Below, piece after piece: positions 16,131 through 25,208 of a stretch of 64,000 bases of DNA. This DNA is from Streptomyces sp. CB02056. GTDB taxonomy: Bacteria; Actinomycetota; Actinomycetes; Streptomycetales; Streptomycetaceae. Below the pieces are notes generated by a model. It did not search any database and was not told the DNA's origin. It saw nothing but the letters and a program-made list of their open reading frames with translations. Position 1 is the stretch's first letter; each line of letters opens with the position of its first letter. Made by a program: the position numbers and the translations under genes. The stretch spans positions 585,576 through 649,575 of the forward strand of contig NZ_LIPD01000009.1 in the NCBI RefSeq assembly GCF_001905545.1. Direction: 5' to 3'.

Positions 16131-17219
16131 GTGGAGTCACGCACCGGCTACGCCGTCGGAGGCACGGCGCACGCCGAACCGGTCTCGGTGCCGGAGCTGC
16201 TCGCCCGCAGCCGTACGCTCTGCACCCCGCCGCTACGGGCCGCCGTCGCCCGACTGGCCGCACCCATGGACACCGTCGCCGCCTACCACTTCGGCTGGAT
16301 CGACCGGGACGGCACCCCGGTGACGGGGGACGGCGGCAAGGCCGTGCGCCCGGCGCTGGCGCTGCTGTCCGCCCGGGCCACCGGCGCGGCGGCCGAGGTC
16401 GGCGTGCCCGGTGGGGTCGCGGTTGAACTGGTGCACAACTTCTCCCTCCTCCATGATGATCTGATGGACGGTGACGAGACCCGACGGCACCGGGCCACCG
16501 CCTGGACGGTCTTCGGGCCGGCCCAGGCGATCCTGGTCGGCGACGCCCTGGCGACGCTCGGCACCGAGGTGCTGCTCGACGCCGCCGTGACCGGCGGGGC
16601 GAGCGCCACCGACGCCGCGCGCGCCGTCCGGCTGCTCACCACGGCGACCCGCCGGCTGATCGACGGCCAGGCCATGGACGTCGCCTTCGAACAGCGCGAC
16701 AGCGTCACGGTCGCCGAGTGCCTGGAGATGGAGGGCGGCAAGACGGCGGCACTGCTGGCCGCCGCCTCGGCGATCGGCGCCGTCCTGGCCGGCGCCGACG
16801 ACAAGGTCTCCGACTCGCTCCAGCGCTACGGCCACCACCTGGGCCTCGCCTTCCAGGCGGTGGACGACCTGCTCGGCATCTGGGGCGCCACCGAGGTCAC
16901 CGGCAAGCCGCACTGGGGGGACCTGCGCCAGCGCAAGAAGTCCCTTCCGGTCGCCGCCGCCCTGGCCGAGGGCGGAGCGGCCTCGCGCCGGCTCGCCGAA
17001 GAGCTGGCCGACCCGAAGGGACGCGGGGAGGAGAGCGAGCCCGAGCTCGCCGCCCGCGCCGCCCTGATCGAGGACGCCGGCGGCCGCGCCTGGACCCGGG
17101 AGGAGGCCCGCCGCCAGCACACGACTGCCCTCGCCGCCCTGGACGAGGTGCCCATGACCGACGAGGTGCGGGAGCACTTCGTCGCACTCGCCGAATTCGT
17201 GGTGGTACGAGAGAGGTGA
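16131..17219 (+). CDS. Polyprenyl (farnesyl/geranylgeranyl-type) diphosphate synthase
   Basis: 362 residues from GTG 16131. The first Asp-rich motif is LLHDDLMDGDETRRH, the second FQAVDDLLGIWG; KAVRPALALLSA carries the substrate-binding Lys-Arg. Its role is to supply FPP for squalene, inferred from position; chain length is not certain. The start at 16131 is preceded by GAGGAAGAGGGA at good spacing. A GTG at 15918 overlapping the hpnE stop would add 71 low-complexity residues rich in Thr, Gly and Ala; this is a less likely but possible coupled start. Confidence 0.88.
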   Translation: MESRTGYAVGGTAHAEPVSVPELLARSRTLCTPPLRAAVARLAAPMDTVAAYHFGWIDRDGTPVTGDGGKAVRPALALLSARATGAAAEVGVPGGVAVELVHNFSLLHDDLMDGDETRRHRATAWTVFGPAQAILVGDALATLGTEVLLDAAVTGGASATDAARAVRLLTTATRRLIDGQAMDVAFEQRDSVTVAECLEMEGGKTAALLAAASAIGAVLAGADDKVSDSLQRYGHHLGLAFQAVDDLLGIWGATEVTGKPHWGDLRQRKKSLPVAAALAEGGAASRRLAEELADPKGRGEESEPELAARAALIEDAGGRAWTREEARRQHTTALAALDEVPMTDEVREHFVALAEFVVVRER

Positions 17220-17226
17220 CGTTACG

Positions 17227-19308
17227 TTGACAGCAACCGCGGACGGCCGGCTCGACCCTGAGTACGATTCCGAGCCGGTCGCGGTGGGCGACCGCCCCCC
17301 GGCCCTGCTGGGCACGGGGCGGTGGCAGCCCGAGGACACCGACCAGCCGCGGCCGGCCGGTGAGACGGACCACGGACCGGCCGACGCGCGGGAGGCCCTG
17401 GCCCGCGCCACCACCCACCTGCTCTCCCTGCAGTCGTCCGAGGGCTGGTGGAAGGGCGACCTGGAGACCAACGTCACCATGGACGCCGAGGACTTACTGC
17501 TCCGCCAGTTCCTGGGAATCCGCACCGAGGAGCAGACCCGCGCCACCGCCGAATGGATCCGCTCCCAGCAGCGCGAGGACGGCACCTGGTCCACCTTCCA
17601 CGGCGGGCCGCCCGAGCTGTCCACCACCGTCGAGGCGTACGTCGCCCTCAAGCTGGCCGGGGACGACCCGGAAGCCCCGCACATGCTGGCCGCCGCGCGC
17701 TACGTCCGCTCCGCCGGGGGCATCGCGGCCGCCCGGGTGTTCACCCGGATCTGGCTCGCCCTGTTCGGCTGGTGGCCCTGGGAACGGCTGCCCGAGATGC
17801 CGCCCGAGATCATCTTCCTGCCCAGGTGGCTGCCGCTGAACATCTACGCCTTCGGCTGCTGGGCCCGCCAGACCATCGTCCCGCTGACGGTCGTCTCCTC
17901 CCACCGCCCGGTCCGTCCGGCGCCCTTCCCGCTCACCGAGCTGCACACCGACCCGAACGACCCGTACCCCCACCGGCCGCTCGCCCCCGCCACCACCTGG
18001 GACGGCCTGTTCGAACGCCTCGACAAGGCGCTGCACGCCTACCACCGCCGGGCCTTCCGCCCGCTGCGCCGACTGGCCCTCTCGCAGGCCTGCCGCTGGA
18101 TCGTCGAACGCCAGGAGGCCGACGGCTGCTGGGGCGGCATCCAGCCCCCCGCCGTCTACTCGCTGATCGCCCTGCACCTGGAGGGCTACGAGCTGGAGCA
18201 CCCGGTGATGAAGGCCGGACTCTCCTCCTTCGACCGCTTCACCGTGCACACCGAGGACGGCAAGCGCTGGCTGGAGGCCTGCCAGTCCCCGGTCTGGGAC
18301 ACCTGCCTGGCCACCATCGCCCTGGTCGACGCCGGGGTGCCGGCCGACCACCCGGCGCTGGTCTCCGCCGTCGACTGGATGCTCGGCGAGGAGATCCGCA
18401 AGCCCGGCGACTGGACCGTGAAGCGGCCCGGGCTCGCCCCCGGCGGCTGGGCCTTCGAGTTCGAGAACGACACCTACCCCGACATCGACGACACCGCCGA
18501 GGTGGTGCTCGCGCTGCGCCGGGTCGCCCACCCCGACCCGGCCAAGGTCGACGGCGCGGTGGACCGGGGCGTGCTGTGGAACCTCGGCATGCAGTCCAAG
18601 AACGGCGCCTGGGGCGCCTTCGACGTGGACAACACCAGCACGCTGCCCAACAAGCTGCCGTTCTGCGACTTCGGCGAGGTGGTCGACCCGCCGTCCGCCG
18701 ACGTCACCGCGCACGTGGTGGAGATGCTCGCCGAGACCGGCCGCTCCCGCGACCCCCGGACCAGGCGCGGCATCGAGTGGCTGCTGCGCAACCAGGAGGC
18801 GGACGGCTCCTGGTTCGGCCGCTGGGGCACCAACTACATCTACGGCACCGGTTCGGTGCTGCCCGCCCTGGTGGCGGCCGGCGTCCCCGACGAGCACCCG
18901 GCGATCCGCCGGGCGGTGCGCTGGCTGGAGGACCGGCAGAACGCCGACGGCGGCTGGGGCGAGGACATGCGCTCCTACGACGACCCGGCGCGCTGGGCCG
19001 GGCGCGGCGACTCCACCGCCTCGCAGACCGCGTGGGCGCTGATGGCGCTGCTCGCGGCCGGCGAGGGGCCGAAGGACCGGGCCAACCCGGCGGTGGAGCG
19101 CGGCGCGGAGTGGTTGGTGCGCACCCAGCTGCCCGAGGGCACCTGGGACGAGCCGCAGTTCACCGGCACCGGCTTCCCGTGGGACTTCTCCATCAACTAC
19201 CACCTGTACCGGCTGGTCTTCCCGGTCACCGCGCTCGGCCGCTACCTCAACGGCGCCCCGGGCACGATCCGGGCCGACGGAACCCCGGCGATCGGGACGG
19301 CGCGGTGA
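17227..19308 (+). CDS. shc: Squalene-hopene cyclase
   Basis: 693 residues, normal for SHC. It cyclises squalene to hopene and hopanol at the membrane face. The catalytic DXDD motif is DIDDTA at about residues 419-424. QW repeats are visible as QREDGTWSTF, QEADGCWGG, SKNGAWGAF, QEADGSWFGRWG and QNADGGWGED. The first ~60 residues are acidic and Pro-rich and probably disordered. TTG at 17227 is the only sensible start, with GAGAGG 10 nt upstream and the preceding stop 7 nt away. Confidence 0.96.
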   Translation: MTATADGRLDPEYDSEPVAVGDRPPALLGTGRWQPEDTDQPRPAGETDHGPADAREALARATTHLLSLQSSEGWWKGDLETNVTMDAEDLLLRQFLGIRTEEQTRATAEWIRSQQREDGTWSTFHGGPPELSTTVEAYVALKLAGDDPEAPHMLAAARYVRSAGGIAAARVFTRIWLALFGWWPWERLPEMPPEIIFLPRWLPLNIYAFGCWARQTIVPLTVVSSHRPVRPAPFPLTELHTDPNDPYPHRPLAPATTWDGLFERLDKALHAYHRRAFRPLRRLALSQACRWIVERQEADGCWGGIQPPAVYSLIALHLEGYELEHPVMKAGLSSFDRFTVHTEDGKRWLEACQSPVWDTCLATIALVDAGVPADHPALVSAVDWMLGEEIRKPGDWTVKRPGLAPGGWAFEFENDTYPDIDDTAEVVLALRRVAHPDPAKVDGAVDRGVLWNLGMQSKNGAWGAFDVDNTSTLPNKLPFCDFGEVVDPPSADVTAHVVEMLAETGRSRDPRTRRGIEWLLRNQEADGSWFGRWGTNYIYGTGSVLPALVAAGVPDEHPAIRRAVRWLEDRQNADGGWGEDMRSYDDPARWAGRGDSTASQTAWALMALLAAGEGPKDRANPAVERGAEWLVRTQLPEGTWDEPQFTGTGFPWDFSINYHLYRLVFPVTALGRYLNGAPGTIRADGTPAIGTAR

Positions 19309-19985
19309 CCACCGCGCCCCTGCTGGTGCTCTGCGCCCTGGGCCCCGAGGTCTGGGCCCTGCGCGGCGGCGACTGGCGCGGTGCGACCGGAGGGTCCCCG
19401 GTGCTGGTGCGCACCGGGGTCGGCCGGCGCCGCGCCGGGCTGGCCGTCCGGCGCCTGCTCGGCTCCGCGCCCAGCGGCTACGGCGCCGTGGTGGTGGCCG
19501 GCTTCGGCGCCGCGCTCGGCCCGGGCGTCCTGCCCGGCGACGTGGTCGCCGCCGACGGCGTGCGCGACGCCGAGGGCCACCTGTACCCGCTCGACTCCGG
19601 CGCGGAGCTCACCCGGGCGCTGAAGGAGCGCGGCCTGACCGTGCACACCGGCGTGCACCACACCGCCGACCACGTGGTGCGCGGCATCGAACGGCGGGCG
19701 CTGCACCTCCAGGGCGCGCTCGCCGTCGACATGGAGGCCGCCGCCGTCCTGGCCGCGCTGCGCGAGGTCCGGCCCGTGCTGCCGGCGGCCGTTCTGCGGG
19801 TGGTGGTGGACACGCCCGAGCACGAGCTGCTGCGGCCCGGCACCCTCCCGGCCGGGGTGCGCGCCTGGCGGACCCTGCGGGCGACGGTACCCGCCCTCGT
19901 CGACTGGTACCGGCAGGAGCGCGCGCCCGGCTCCGTAGACCTGAACCACCCCACATCCTCGACGCTCCCCCAGGAGGCGAGCTAG
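19305..19985 (+). CDS. hpnG: Hopanoid-associated phosphorylase HpnG (adenosylhopane nucleosidase)
   Basis: 226 residues of the purine nucleoside phosphorylase/MTA nucleosidase fold. VVVAGFGAALGPGVLPGDVV and ALAVDMEAAAV (ribose-binding Met-Glu) are the family motifs. Known role: removal of adenine from adenosylhopane to give ribosylhopane. The GTG start overlaps the shc stop (GTGA at 19305). Two residues past the recognisable domain the tail is short and polar. Confidence 0.88.
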   Translation: MTTAPLLVLCALGPEVWALRGGDWRGATGGSPVLVRTGVGRRRAGLAVRRLLGSAPSGYGAVVVAGFGAALGPGVLPGDVVAADGVRDAEGHLYPLDSGAELTRALKERGLTVHTGVHHTADHVVRGIERRALHLQGALAVDMEAAAVLAALREVRPVLPAAVLRVVVDTPEHELLRPGTLPAGVRAWRTLRATVPALVDWYRQERAPGSVDLNHPTSSTLPQEAS

Positions 19986-19987
19986 CC

Positions 19988-21016
19988 ATGGCCATGCCGT
20001 TGCGCCAGACCGTGCGGGTCGGCACCTACCTCATGCAGCAGAAGCTGCTCAAGCGCCGGGACAAGTTCCCGCTGATCGTGGAGCTGGAACCGCTCTTCGC
20101 CTGCAACCTCGCCTGTGAGGGCTGCGGCAAGATCCAGCACCCGGCGGGCGTCCTGAAGCAGCGGATGCCCGTCGCCCAGGCGGTCGGCGCGGTCCTGGAG
20201 TCGGGTGCCCCGATGGTCTCGATCGCCGGCGGCGAGCCGCTGATGCACCCGCAGATCGACGAGATCGTCCGGCAGCTGGTCGAGCGCCGCAAGTACGTGT
20301 TCCTCTGCACCAACGCGCTGCTGATGCGCAAGAAGATGGACAAGTTCACGCCCTCGCCGTACTTCACCTTCGCGGTGCACATCGACGGCATGCGCGAGCG
20401 GCACGACGAGTCGGTGGCCAAGGAGGGCACCTTCGACGAGGCCGTGGCCGCGATCAAGGAGGCCAAGCGGCGCGGCTTCCGGGTCACCACCAACAGCACC
20501 TTCTTCAACACCGACACCCCGCAGACCGTCATCGAGGTGCTGGACTACCTCAACGACGAGCTCAAGGTGGACGAGATGATGATCTCGCCCGCCTACGCCT
20601 ACGAGAAGGCCCCCGACCAGGAGCACTTCCTCGGCGTCGAGCAGACCAGGGCGCTCTTCCGCGCGGCCTTCGCCGACGGCAACCGCAAGCGCTGGCGCCT
20701 CAACCACAGCCCGCTCTTCCTGGACTTCCTGGAGGGCAAGGCCGACTTCGAGTGCACCCCCTGGGGCATCCCCAACTACTCGCTGTTCGGCTGGCAGCGG
20801 CCCTGCTACCTGATGGCCGACGGCTACGTGCCGACCTATCGCGAGCTGGTCGAGAAGACCGACTGGAGCAAGTACGGCCGCGGCAAGGACCCGCGCTGCG
20901 AGAACTGCATGGCCCACTGCGGCTACGAGCCGACCGCCGTCCTCGCGACGATGGGCTCGCTGCAGCAGTCGCTGCGCGCCATCACCGAGACCGTCAACGG
21001 CAACAAGGGCCGCTGA
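19988..21016 (+). CDS. hpnH: Adenosyl-hopene transferase HpnH (radical SAM)
   Basis: 342 residues. The radical SAM cluster motif is C39-x3-C43-x2-C46 (ACNLACEGC). VSIAGGEPLMHP is the GGE motif of SAM binding. A C-terminal Cys cluster (PRCENCMAHCGYEP) matches the HpnH family. It adds the 5'-deoxyadenosyl group to diploptene as the first step of C35 hopanoid extension. AGGAGG lies 10 nt before the ATG. Confidence 0.95.
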   Translation: MAMPLRQTVRVGTYLMQQKLLKRRDKFPLIVELEPLFACNLACEGCGKIQHPAGVLKQRMPVAQAVGAVLESGAPMVSIAGGEPLMHPQIDEIVRQLVERRKYVFLCTNALLMRKKMDKFTPSPYFTFAVHIDGMRERHDESVAKEGTFDEAVAAIKEAKRRGFRVTTNSTFFNTDTPQTVIEVLDYLNDELKVDEMMISPAYAYEKAPDQEHFLGVEQTRALFRAAFADGNRKRWRLNHSPLFLDFLEGKADFECTPWGIPNYSLFGWQRPCYLMADGYVPTYRELVEKTDWSKYGRGKDPRCENCMAHCGYEPTAVLATMGSLQQSLRAITETVNGNKGR

Positions 21017-21154
21017 GCGGGGAGCCGACCTCCGGGTCGGCGCCCCGGCTCCGGGCCCCGCGCCCGGGGCCGGCTCCGCCCCCGCAGCCAGGCCGGCCCG
21101 CGCCCGGGCCGGGTGGAGGCACCACCGCACCGCTCCGAGTCGTGAGGTGAACCC
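21017..21154. other. hpnH-dxs spacer with GC-rich hairpins
   Basis: 138 nt of nearly pure G+C with nested inverted repeats (CCGACCTCCGGGTCGG, then CCCCGGCTCCGGGCCCCG). It may attenuate or process the transcript. From memory, S. coelicolor carries an ispG-like gene at this position; here there is none. Confidence 0.5.
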
Positions 21155-23065
21155 ATGTCACTGCTCTCCCGCGTCACGTCCCCGGCCGAGCTGCGCAAGC
21201 TCCCGGCCGTCGAACTGCCCCTGCTCGCCGACGAGATCCGCGACTTCCTGATCGAGGCCGTCACCCGCACCGGCGGCCACCTCGGGCCCAATCTCGGCGT
21301 GGTGGAGCTGACCATCGCGCTGCACCGGGTCTTCGACTCGCCGTACGACCGGATCGTCTTCGACACCGGCCACCAGAGCTACGTCCACAAACTGCTCACC
21401 GGCCGCCAGGACTTCAGCCGGCTGCGGATGCGCGGCGGACTCTCCGGGTACCCCGCGCGGGGCGAGTCCGAGCACGACCTGGTCGAGAACTCGCACGCCT
21501 CCACCGCGCTCTCCTACGCCGACGGCCTGGCCAAGGCGGCCCGGCTGCTCGGCCAGCACGACCGGCACACCGTCGCGGTGATCGGCGACGGCGCCCTCAC
21601 CGGCGGCCTCGCCTGGGAGGCGCTCAACAACATCGCCGAGGCGCGCGACCGGCCGCTGGTCATCGTCGTCAACGACAACGAGCGTTCCTACGCCAGGACC
21701 ATCGGCGGCCTCGCCAACCACCTGGCCACCCTGCGCACCACCCAGGGCTACGAGCGGTTCCTCGCCCTGGGCAAGGAGGCCCTGCAGCGCACCCCGCTGG
21801 TCGGCCAGCCGATCTTCGACGCGCTGCACGGCGCCAAGAAGGGGTTCAAGGACGCCTTCGCTCCGCAGGGCATGTTCGAGGACCTCGGCCTCAAGTACCT
21901 CGGGCCGATCGACGGCCACGACCTGGGCGCGGTCGAACAGGCGCTGCGCCAGGCCCGCAACTTCGGCGGACCGGTCATCGTGCACTGCCTGACCGTCAAG
22001 GGCCGCGGCTACCGGCCGGCCGAGCAGGACGAGGCCGACCGCTTCCACGCCGTCAACCCGATCGACCCGTACACCTGCCTGCCGATCTCGCCCAGCGGCG
22101 GCGTCTCCTGGACCTCGGTGTTCGGGGACGAGCTGCTCACCCTCGGAGCCGAGCGGCCGGACCTCGTGGCGATCACCGCGGCCATGCTCCAGCCGGTGGG
22201 CCTGGCCCCGTTCGCCAAGGCCTACCCGGAGCGGACCTTCGACGTCGGGATCGCCGAGCAGCATGCCGTCACCAGCGCGGCGGGGCTGGCCACCGGCGGA
22301 CTGCACCCGGTGGTCGCGGTCTACGCGACCTTCCTCAACCGGGCCTTCGACCAGGTGCTGATGGACGTCGCCCTGCACCGGCTGGGCGTCACCTTCGTGC
22401 TCGACCGCTCCGGGGTGACCGGGCCGGACGGCGCCTCGCACAACGGCATGTGGGACATGTCGATCCTCCAGGTCGTCCCCGGCCTGCGGCTTGCCGCGCC
22501 GCGCGACGCGGAACAGCTGCGCGCCCAGCTGCGCGAGGCTGTCGAGGTCGGCGACGCCCCGACCGTCGTCCGCTTCCCGAAGGGGAACGTCGGGCCCGCG
22601 GTGCCGGCCGTCGAGCGGACCGGCGGGGTGGACGTGCTGCTGCGCACCGGGCGGGCGCCGGAGATCCTGCTGGTCGCCGTCGGCACCACCGCCTCCGCCT
22701 GCCTGGACGCGGCCCGGCTGCTGCTCGCCGAGGGCTTCACCGCGACCGTGGTCGACCCGCGCTGGGTCAAGCCGGTCGACCCGGTGCTGCCCGAACTCGC
22801 CGCCGCCCACCGGCTGGTGGTCACCGTCGAGGACAACGGCCGTACCGGAGGCGTCGGTTCGGCCGTCGCCCAGGCGCTGCGCGACGCCGACGTGGACGTG
22901 CCGGTGCGGGTGCTCGGCCTGCCCCAGGAGTTCCTCGGCCACGCCTCGCGCGGGGAGATCCTGGAGGAGGCGGGGCTGACCGGGACCGGGGTCGCCGCCC
23001 AGACCGCCGTCTTCGCCAAGAACCTGCTACCGACCCGAGGAGCGAACCCGCGCCATGCCGGCTGA
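21155..23065 (+). CDS. dxs: 1-Deoxy-D-xylulose-5-phosphate synthase
   Basis: 636 residues. It makes DXP from pyruvate and glyceraldehyde 3-phosphate, the entry and main control point of the MEP pathway. The thiamine-diphosphate motif is GDGALTGGLAWEALNN beginning near residue 144; GHQSYVHKLLTGR and DVGIAEQHAVTSAAGLA (catalytic Glu) are diagnostic. Streptomycetes usually have a second housekeeping dxs elsewhere; this copy probably feeds hopanoid synthesis. The 3' end overlaps hpnO by 11 nt. Confidence 0.95.
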   Translation: MSLLSRVTSPAELRKLPAVELPLLADEIRDFLIEAVTRTGGHLGPNLGVVELTIALHRVFDSPYDRIVFDTGHQSYVHKLLTGRQDFSRLRMRGGLSGYPARGESEHDLVENSHASTALSYADGLAKAARLLGQHDRHTVAVIGDGALTGGLAWEALNNIAEARDRPLVIVVNDNERSYARTIGGLANHLATLRTTQGYERFLALGKEALQRTPLVGQPIFDALHGAKKGFKDAFAPQGMFEDLGLKYLGPIDGHDLGAVEQALRQARNFGGPVIVHCLTVKGRGYRPAEQDEADRFHAVNPIDPYTCLPISPSGGVSWTSVFGDELLTLGAERPDLVAITAAMLQPVGLAPFAKAYPERTFDVGIAEQHAVTSAAGLATGGLHPVVAVYATFLNRAFDQVLMDVALHRLGVTFVLDRSGVTGPDGASHNGMWDMSILQVVPGLRLAAPRDAEQLRAQLREAVEVGDAPTVVRFPKGNVGPAVPAVERTGGVDVLLRTGRAPEILLVAVGTTASACLDAARLLLAEGFTATVVDPRWVKPVDPVLPELAAAHRLVVTVEDNGRTGGVGSAVAQALRDADVDVPVRVLGLPQEFLGHASRGEILEEAGLTGTGVAAQTAVFAKNLLPTRGANPRHAG

Positions 23066-24455
23066 ACCAGACCGCCCCGCCTTCGACCTCGCCGCGCTGA
23101 TCGCCGAACGCGGCGGCGAGCGCTACGAGTTGCACGGCCGCTACCTCAACCCGCAGCTGCCGCGGATGCTGCGCACCATCGGCTTCGACAGGTACTACGA
23201 GCGCGCCCGGGGCCAGTACTTCTACGACGCCGAGGGCAACGAGTACCTCGACATGCTGGCCGGCTTCGGCATCTTCGCGCTCGGCCGCCACCACCCGGTG
23301 GTGCGCTCGGCGGTCCAGCAGGTGATGGACCTCGACCTGCCGGACCTGGTCCGCTTCGACTGCTCACCGCTGCCCGGGCTGCTGGCCGAGCGGCTGCTGT
23401 CGTACGCGCCCGGACTGGACCGGGTGTTCTTCGGCAACAGCGGCACCGAAGCGGTGGAGACGGCGCTCAAGTTCGCCCGGTACGCCACCGGACGGAAGCG
23501 GATCCTGTACGCCGACCACGCCTTCCACGGGCTGACCACCGGCTCGCTCTCCGTCAACGGGGAGAGCGGCTTCCGCAAGGGCTTCGACCCGCTGCTGCCG
23601 GACACCGCCGTCCCGCTCGGCGATCTCGGCGCGCTGGCCAAGGAGTTGAAGCGCGGCGACGTCGCGGGGCTGATCGTCGAGCCGATCCAGGGCAAGGGCG
23701 TCCAGGCGCCGCCGCCCGGCTGGCTGCGGGCCGCCCAGGCGCTGCTCCACGAGCACCGGGCGCTGCTGATCTGCGACGAGGTGCAGACCGGCATCGGCCG
23801 CACCGGCGAGTTCTTCGCCTACCAGCACGAGGACGGCGTGCTGCCGGACCTGGTCTGCGCCGCCAAGGCGCTGTCCGGCGGGTACGTGCCGGTCGGGGCG
23901 ACGCTCGGCAAGGGCTGGATCTTCGAGAAGGTGTACTCCTCGATGGACCGGGTGCTGGTGCACTCGGCCAGCTTCGGGTCCAACGCCCAGGCCATGGCGG
24001 CCGGGCTGGCGACCCTGGCGGTGATGGGCGACGAGCAGGTGGTGGAGAACGCCCGCAAGGTGGGCGACTACTTCCGTGGACGGCTGACCGCGCTGGTCGA
24101 CCAGTACGAGCTGCTCGCCGAGGTGCGTGGGCGCGGGCTGATGATCGGGATCGAGTTCGGCCGGCCCAAGTCGCTGAAGCTGCGCACCGGTTGGACCGCG
24201 CTCCAGGCGGCGCGCAAGGGGCTGTTCGCGCAGATGGTGGTCGTGCCGCTGCTGCAGCGGCACCGCATCCTGACCCAGGTGTCGGGGGACCACCTGGAAG
24301 TGATCAAGCTGATCCCCCCGCTGATCATCACCGAGCGTGACGTGGACCGGTTCGTGGACGCCTTCACCGAGATCATGGACGAGGCCCACCGGGGGAGCGG
24401 GCTGATGTGGGACTTCGGGCGGACGCTGGTGAAGCAGGCGGTCGGCGGGCGCTGA
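23055..24455 (+). CDS. hpnO: Class III aminotransferase HpnO
   Basis: 466 residues with the PLP-binding Lys271 in CAAKALSGGYVP and the DEVQTGIGRTG motif. In the hopanoid pathway HpnO turns the ribosylhopane-derived aldehyde into aminobacteriohopanetriol. Unlike ornithine-type relatives it has a long N-terminal arm (LHGRYLNPQLPRML). The ATG lies within the end of dxs. Last gene of the operon, followed by a strong hairpin. Confidence 0.9.
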   Translation: MPAEPDRPAFDLAALIAERGGERYELHGRYLNPQLPRMLRTIGFDRYYERARGQYFYDAEGNEYLDMLAGFGIFALGRHHPVVRSAVQQVMDLDLPDLVRFDCSPLPGLLAERLLSYAPGLDRVFFGNSGTEAVETALKFARYATGRKRILYADHAFHGLTTGSLSVNGESGFRKGFDPLLPDTAVPLGDLGALAKELKRGDVAGLIVEPIQGKGVQAPPPGWLRAAQALLHEHRALLICDEVQTGIGRTGEFFAYQHEDGVLPDLVCAAKALSGGYVPVGATLGKGWIFEKVYSSMDRVLVHSASFGSNAQAMAAGLATLAVMGDEQVVENARKVGDYFRGRLTALVDQYELLAEVRGRGLMIGIEFGRPKSLKLRTGWTALQAARKGLFAQMVVVPLLQRHRILTQVSGDHLEVIKLIPPLIITERDVDRFVDAFTEIMDEAHRGSGLMWDFGRTLVKQAVGGR

Positions 24456-24511
24456 GGCTGCCGGGGCCGCCGGGGTCGGGATCGTGGGTGCACGGTGTGG
24501 GAAGTCGACGG

Positions 24512-24552
24512 CACGGAGTGGGAAGTCGGCCGGGTCGACTTCCCACTCCGTG
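24512..24552. terminator. Bidirectional hairpin between hpnO and the small membrane protein gene
   Basis: A perfect 17-bp stem (24512-24528 with 24536-24552; arm CACGGAGTGGGAAGTCG) with a 7-nt loop lies between convergent genes. Its outer arm sequence recurs in the fabG terminator at 26187-26225. Confidence 0.8.
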
Positions 24553-24564
24553 GGAGACACCGCG

Positions 24565-24837
24565 TCAGAGCTCGGTCCGGCGGCGCCGGATGACAACCAC
24601 GAGATCGACGGCGGCGAACAGGGTGAGCAGGCCGCAGGCCACGGCGAAGCCGGTGAGGGTGCCCCGGCTGGGCGCACCGTAGGCGGGCGAGACGGCCGCC
24701 CAGACGGCGAAGCCCGCCGTGGCCAGCGCGAACAAGGGGGTGAAGGTGAGCGAGAGCAGGTAGCGGAGCTTGAGGTCGCTGCGGGCGGTGGCCGGCTCGG
24801 TGCCGCTGCGCCACCGGCACGGGGTGGTGGTGCGCAT
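24565..24837 (-). CDS. Small two-helix membrane protein (DUF6343-like)
   Basis: 90 residues. RSGTEPATARSDLKLR precedes two hydrophobic helices (YLLSLTFTPLFALATAGFA and GFAVACGLLTLFAAVDLVVV), ending in RRRRTEL. I recall this arrangement in the Streptomyces DUF6343 family; function unknown. The ATG at 24837 has GGAGG 8 nt upstream. It is divergent from the I78-like gene. Confidence 0.7.
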   Translation of the reverse strand: MRTTTPCRWRSGTEPATARSDLKLRYLLSLTFTPLFALATAGFAVWAAVSPAYGAPSRGTLTGFAVACGLLTLFAAVDLVVVIRRRRTEL

Positions 24838-24913
24838 GCCGTTCACCTCCGGACCGCGTGGGTCGGGCTACGATTCCAGCGTACGTCCGAGGAGGCGAGC
24901 CGGGGGAGGCGCG

Positions 24914-25165
24914 ATGTCGGGTTCGGACGCGGTGGGGGCGGGGTCCGGTGCGGCGGGTTCGGGTTCGGGTTCGGGGGCGGCGGGCCAGGACGGCGAGGGG
25001 TATGCGGGGCTGCGGATCGAGCGGGCCCGGGAGTTGGCCCGGCGGCACGGCTGGGCGTCGGTCCGGGTGCTGGAGCCGGGGGACCTGATGACCATGGAGT
25101 ACCGGCAGGGGCGGCTCAACCTCGCGGTGCGCAACGGTGTGGTCGAGCGCAGTTGGGAGGGGTAG
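24914..25165 (+). CDS. Peptidase inhibitor I78-like small protein
   Basis: 83 residues. After a Gly/Ser-rich N-terminus (about 30 residues) comes a compact domain with VRVLEPGDLMTMEYRQGRLNLAVRNGVVERSWEG, the pattern of the I78 (Aspergillus elastase inhibitor-type) family. No signal peptide, so secretion is not predicted. GGGGGAGG lies shortly before the ATG. Homology is from memory. Confidence 0.7.
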   Translation: MSGSDAVGAGSGAAGSGSGSGAAGQDGEGYAGLRIERARELARRHGWASVRVLEPGDLMTMEYRQGRLNLAVRNGVVERSWEG

Positions 25166-25208
25166 GACCGCGGGTGACCCGTCGGCTCTGGTTCGGGCGG
25201 GCCCGGGT

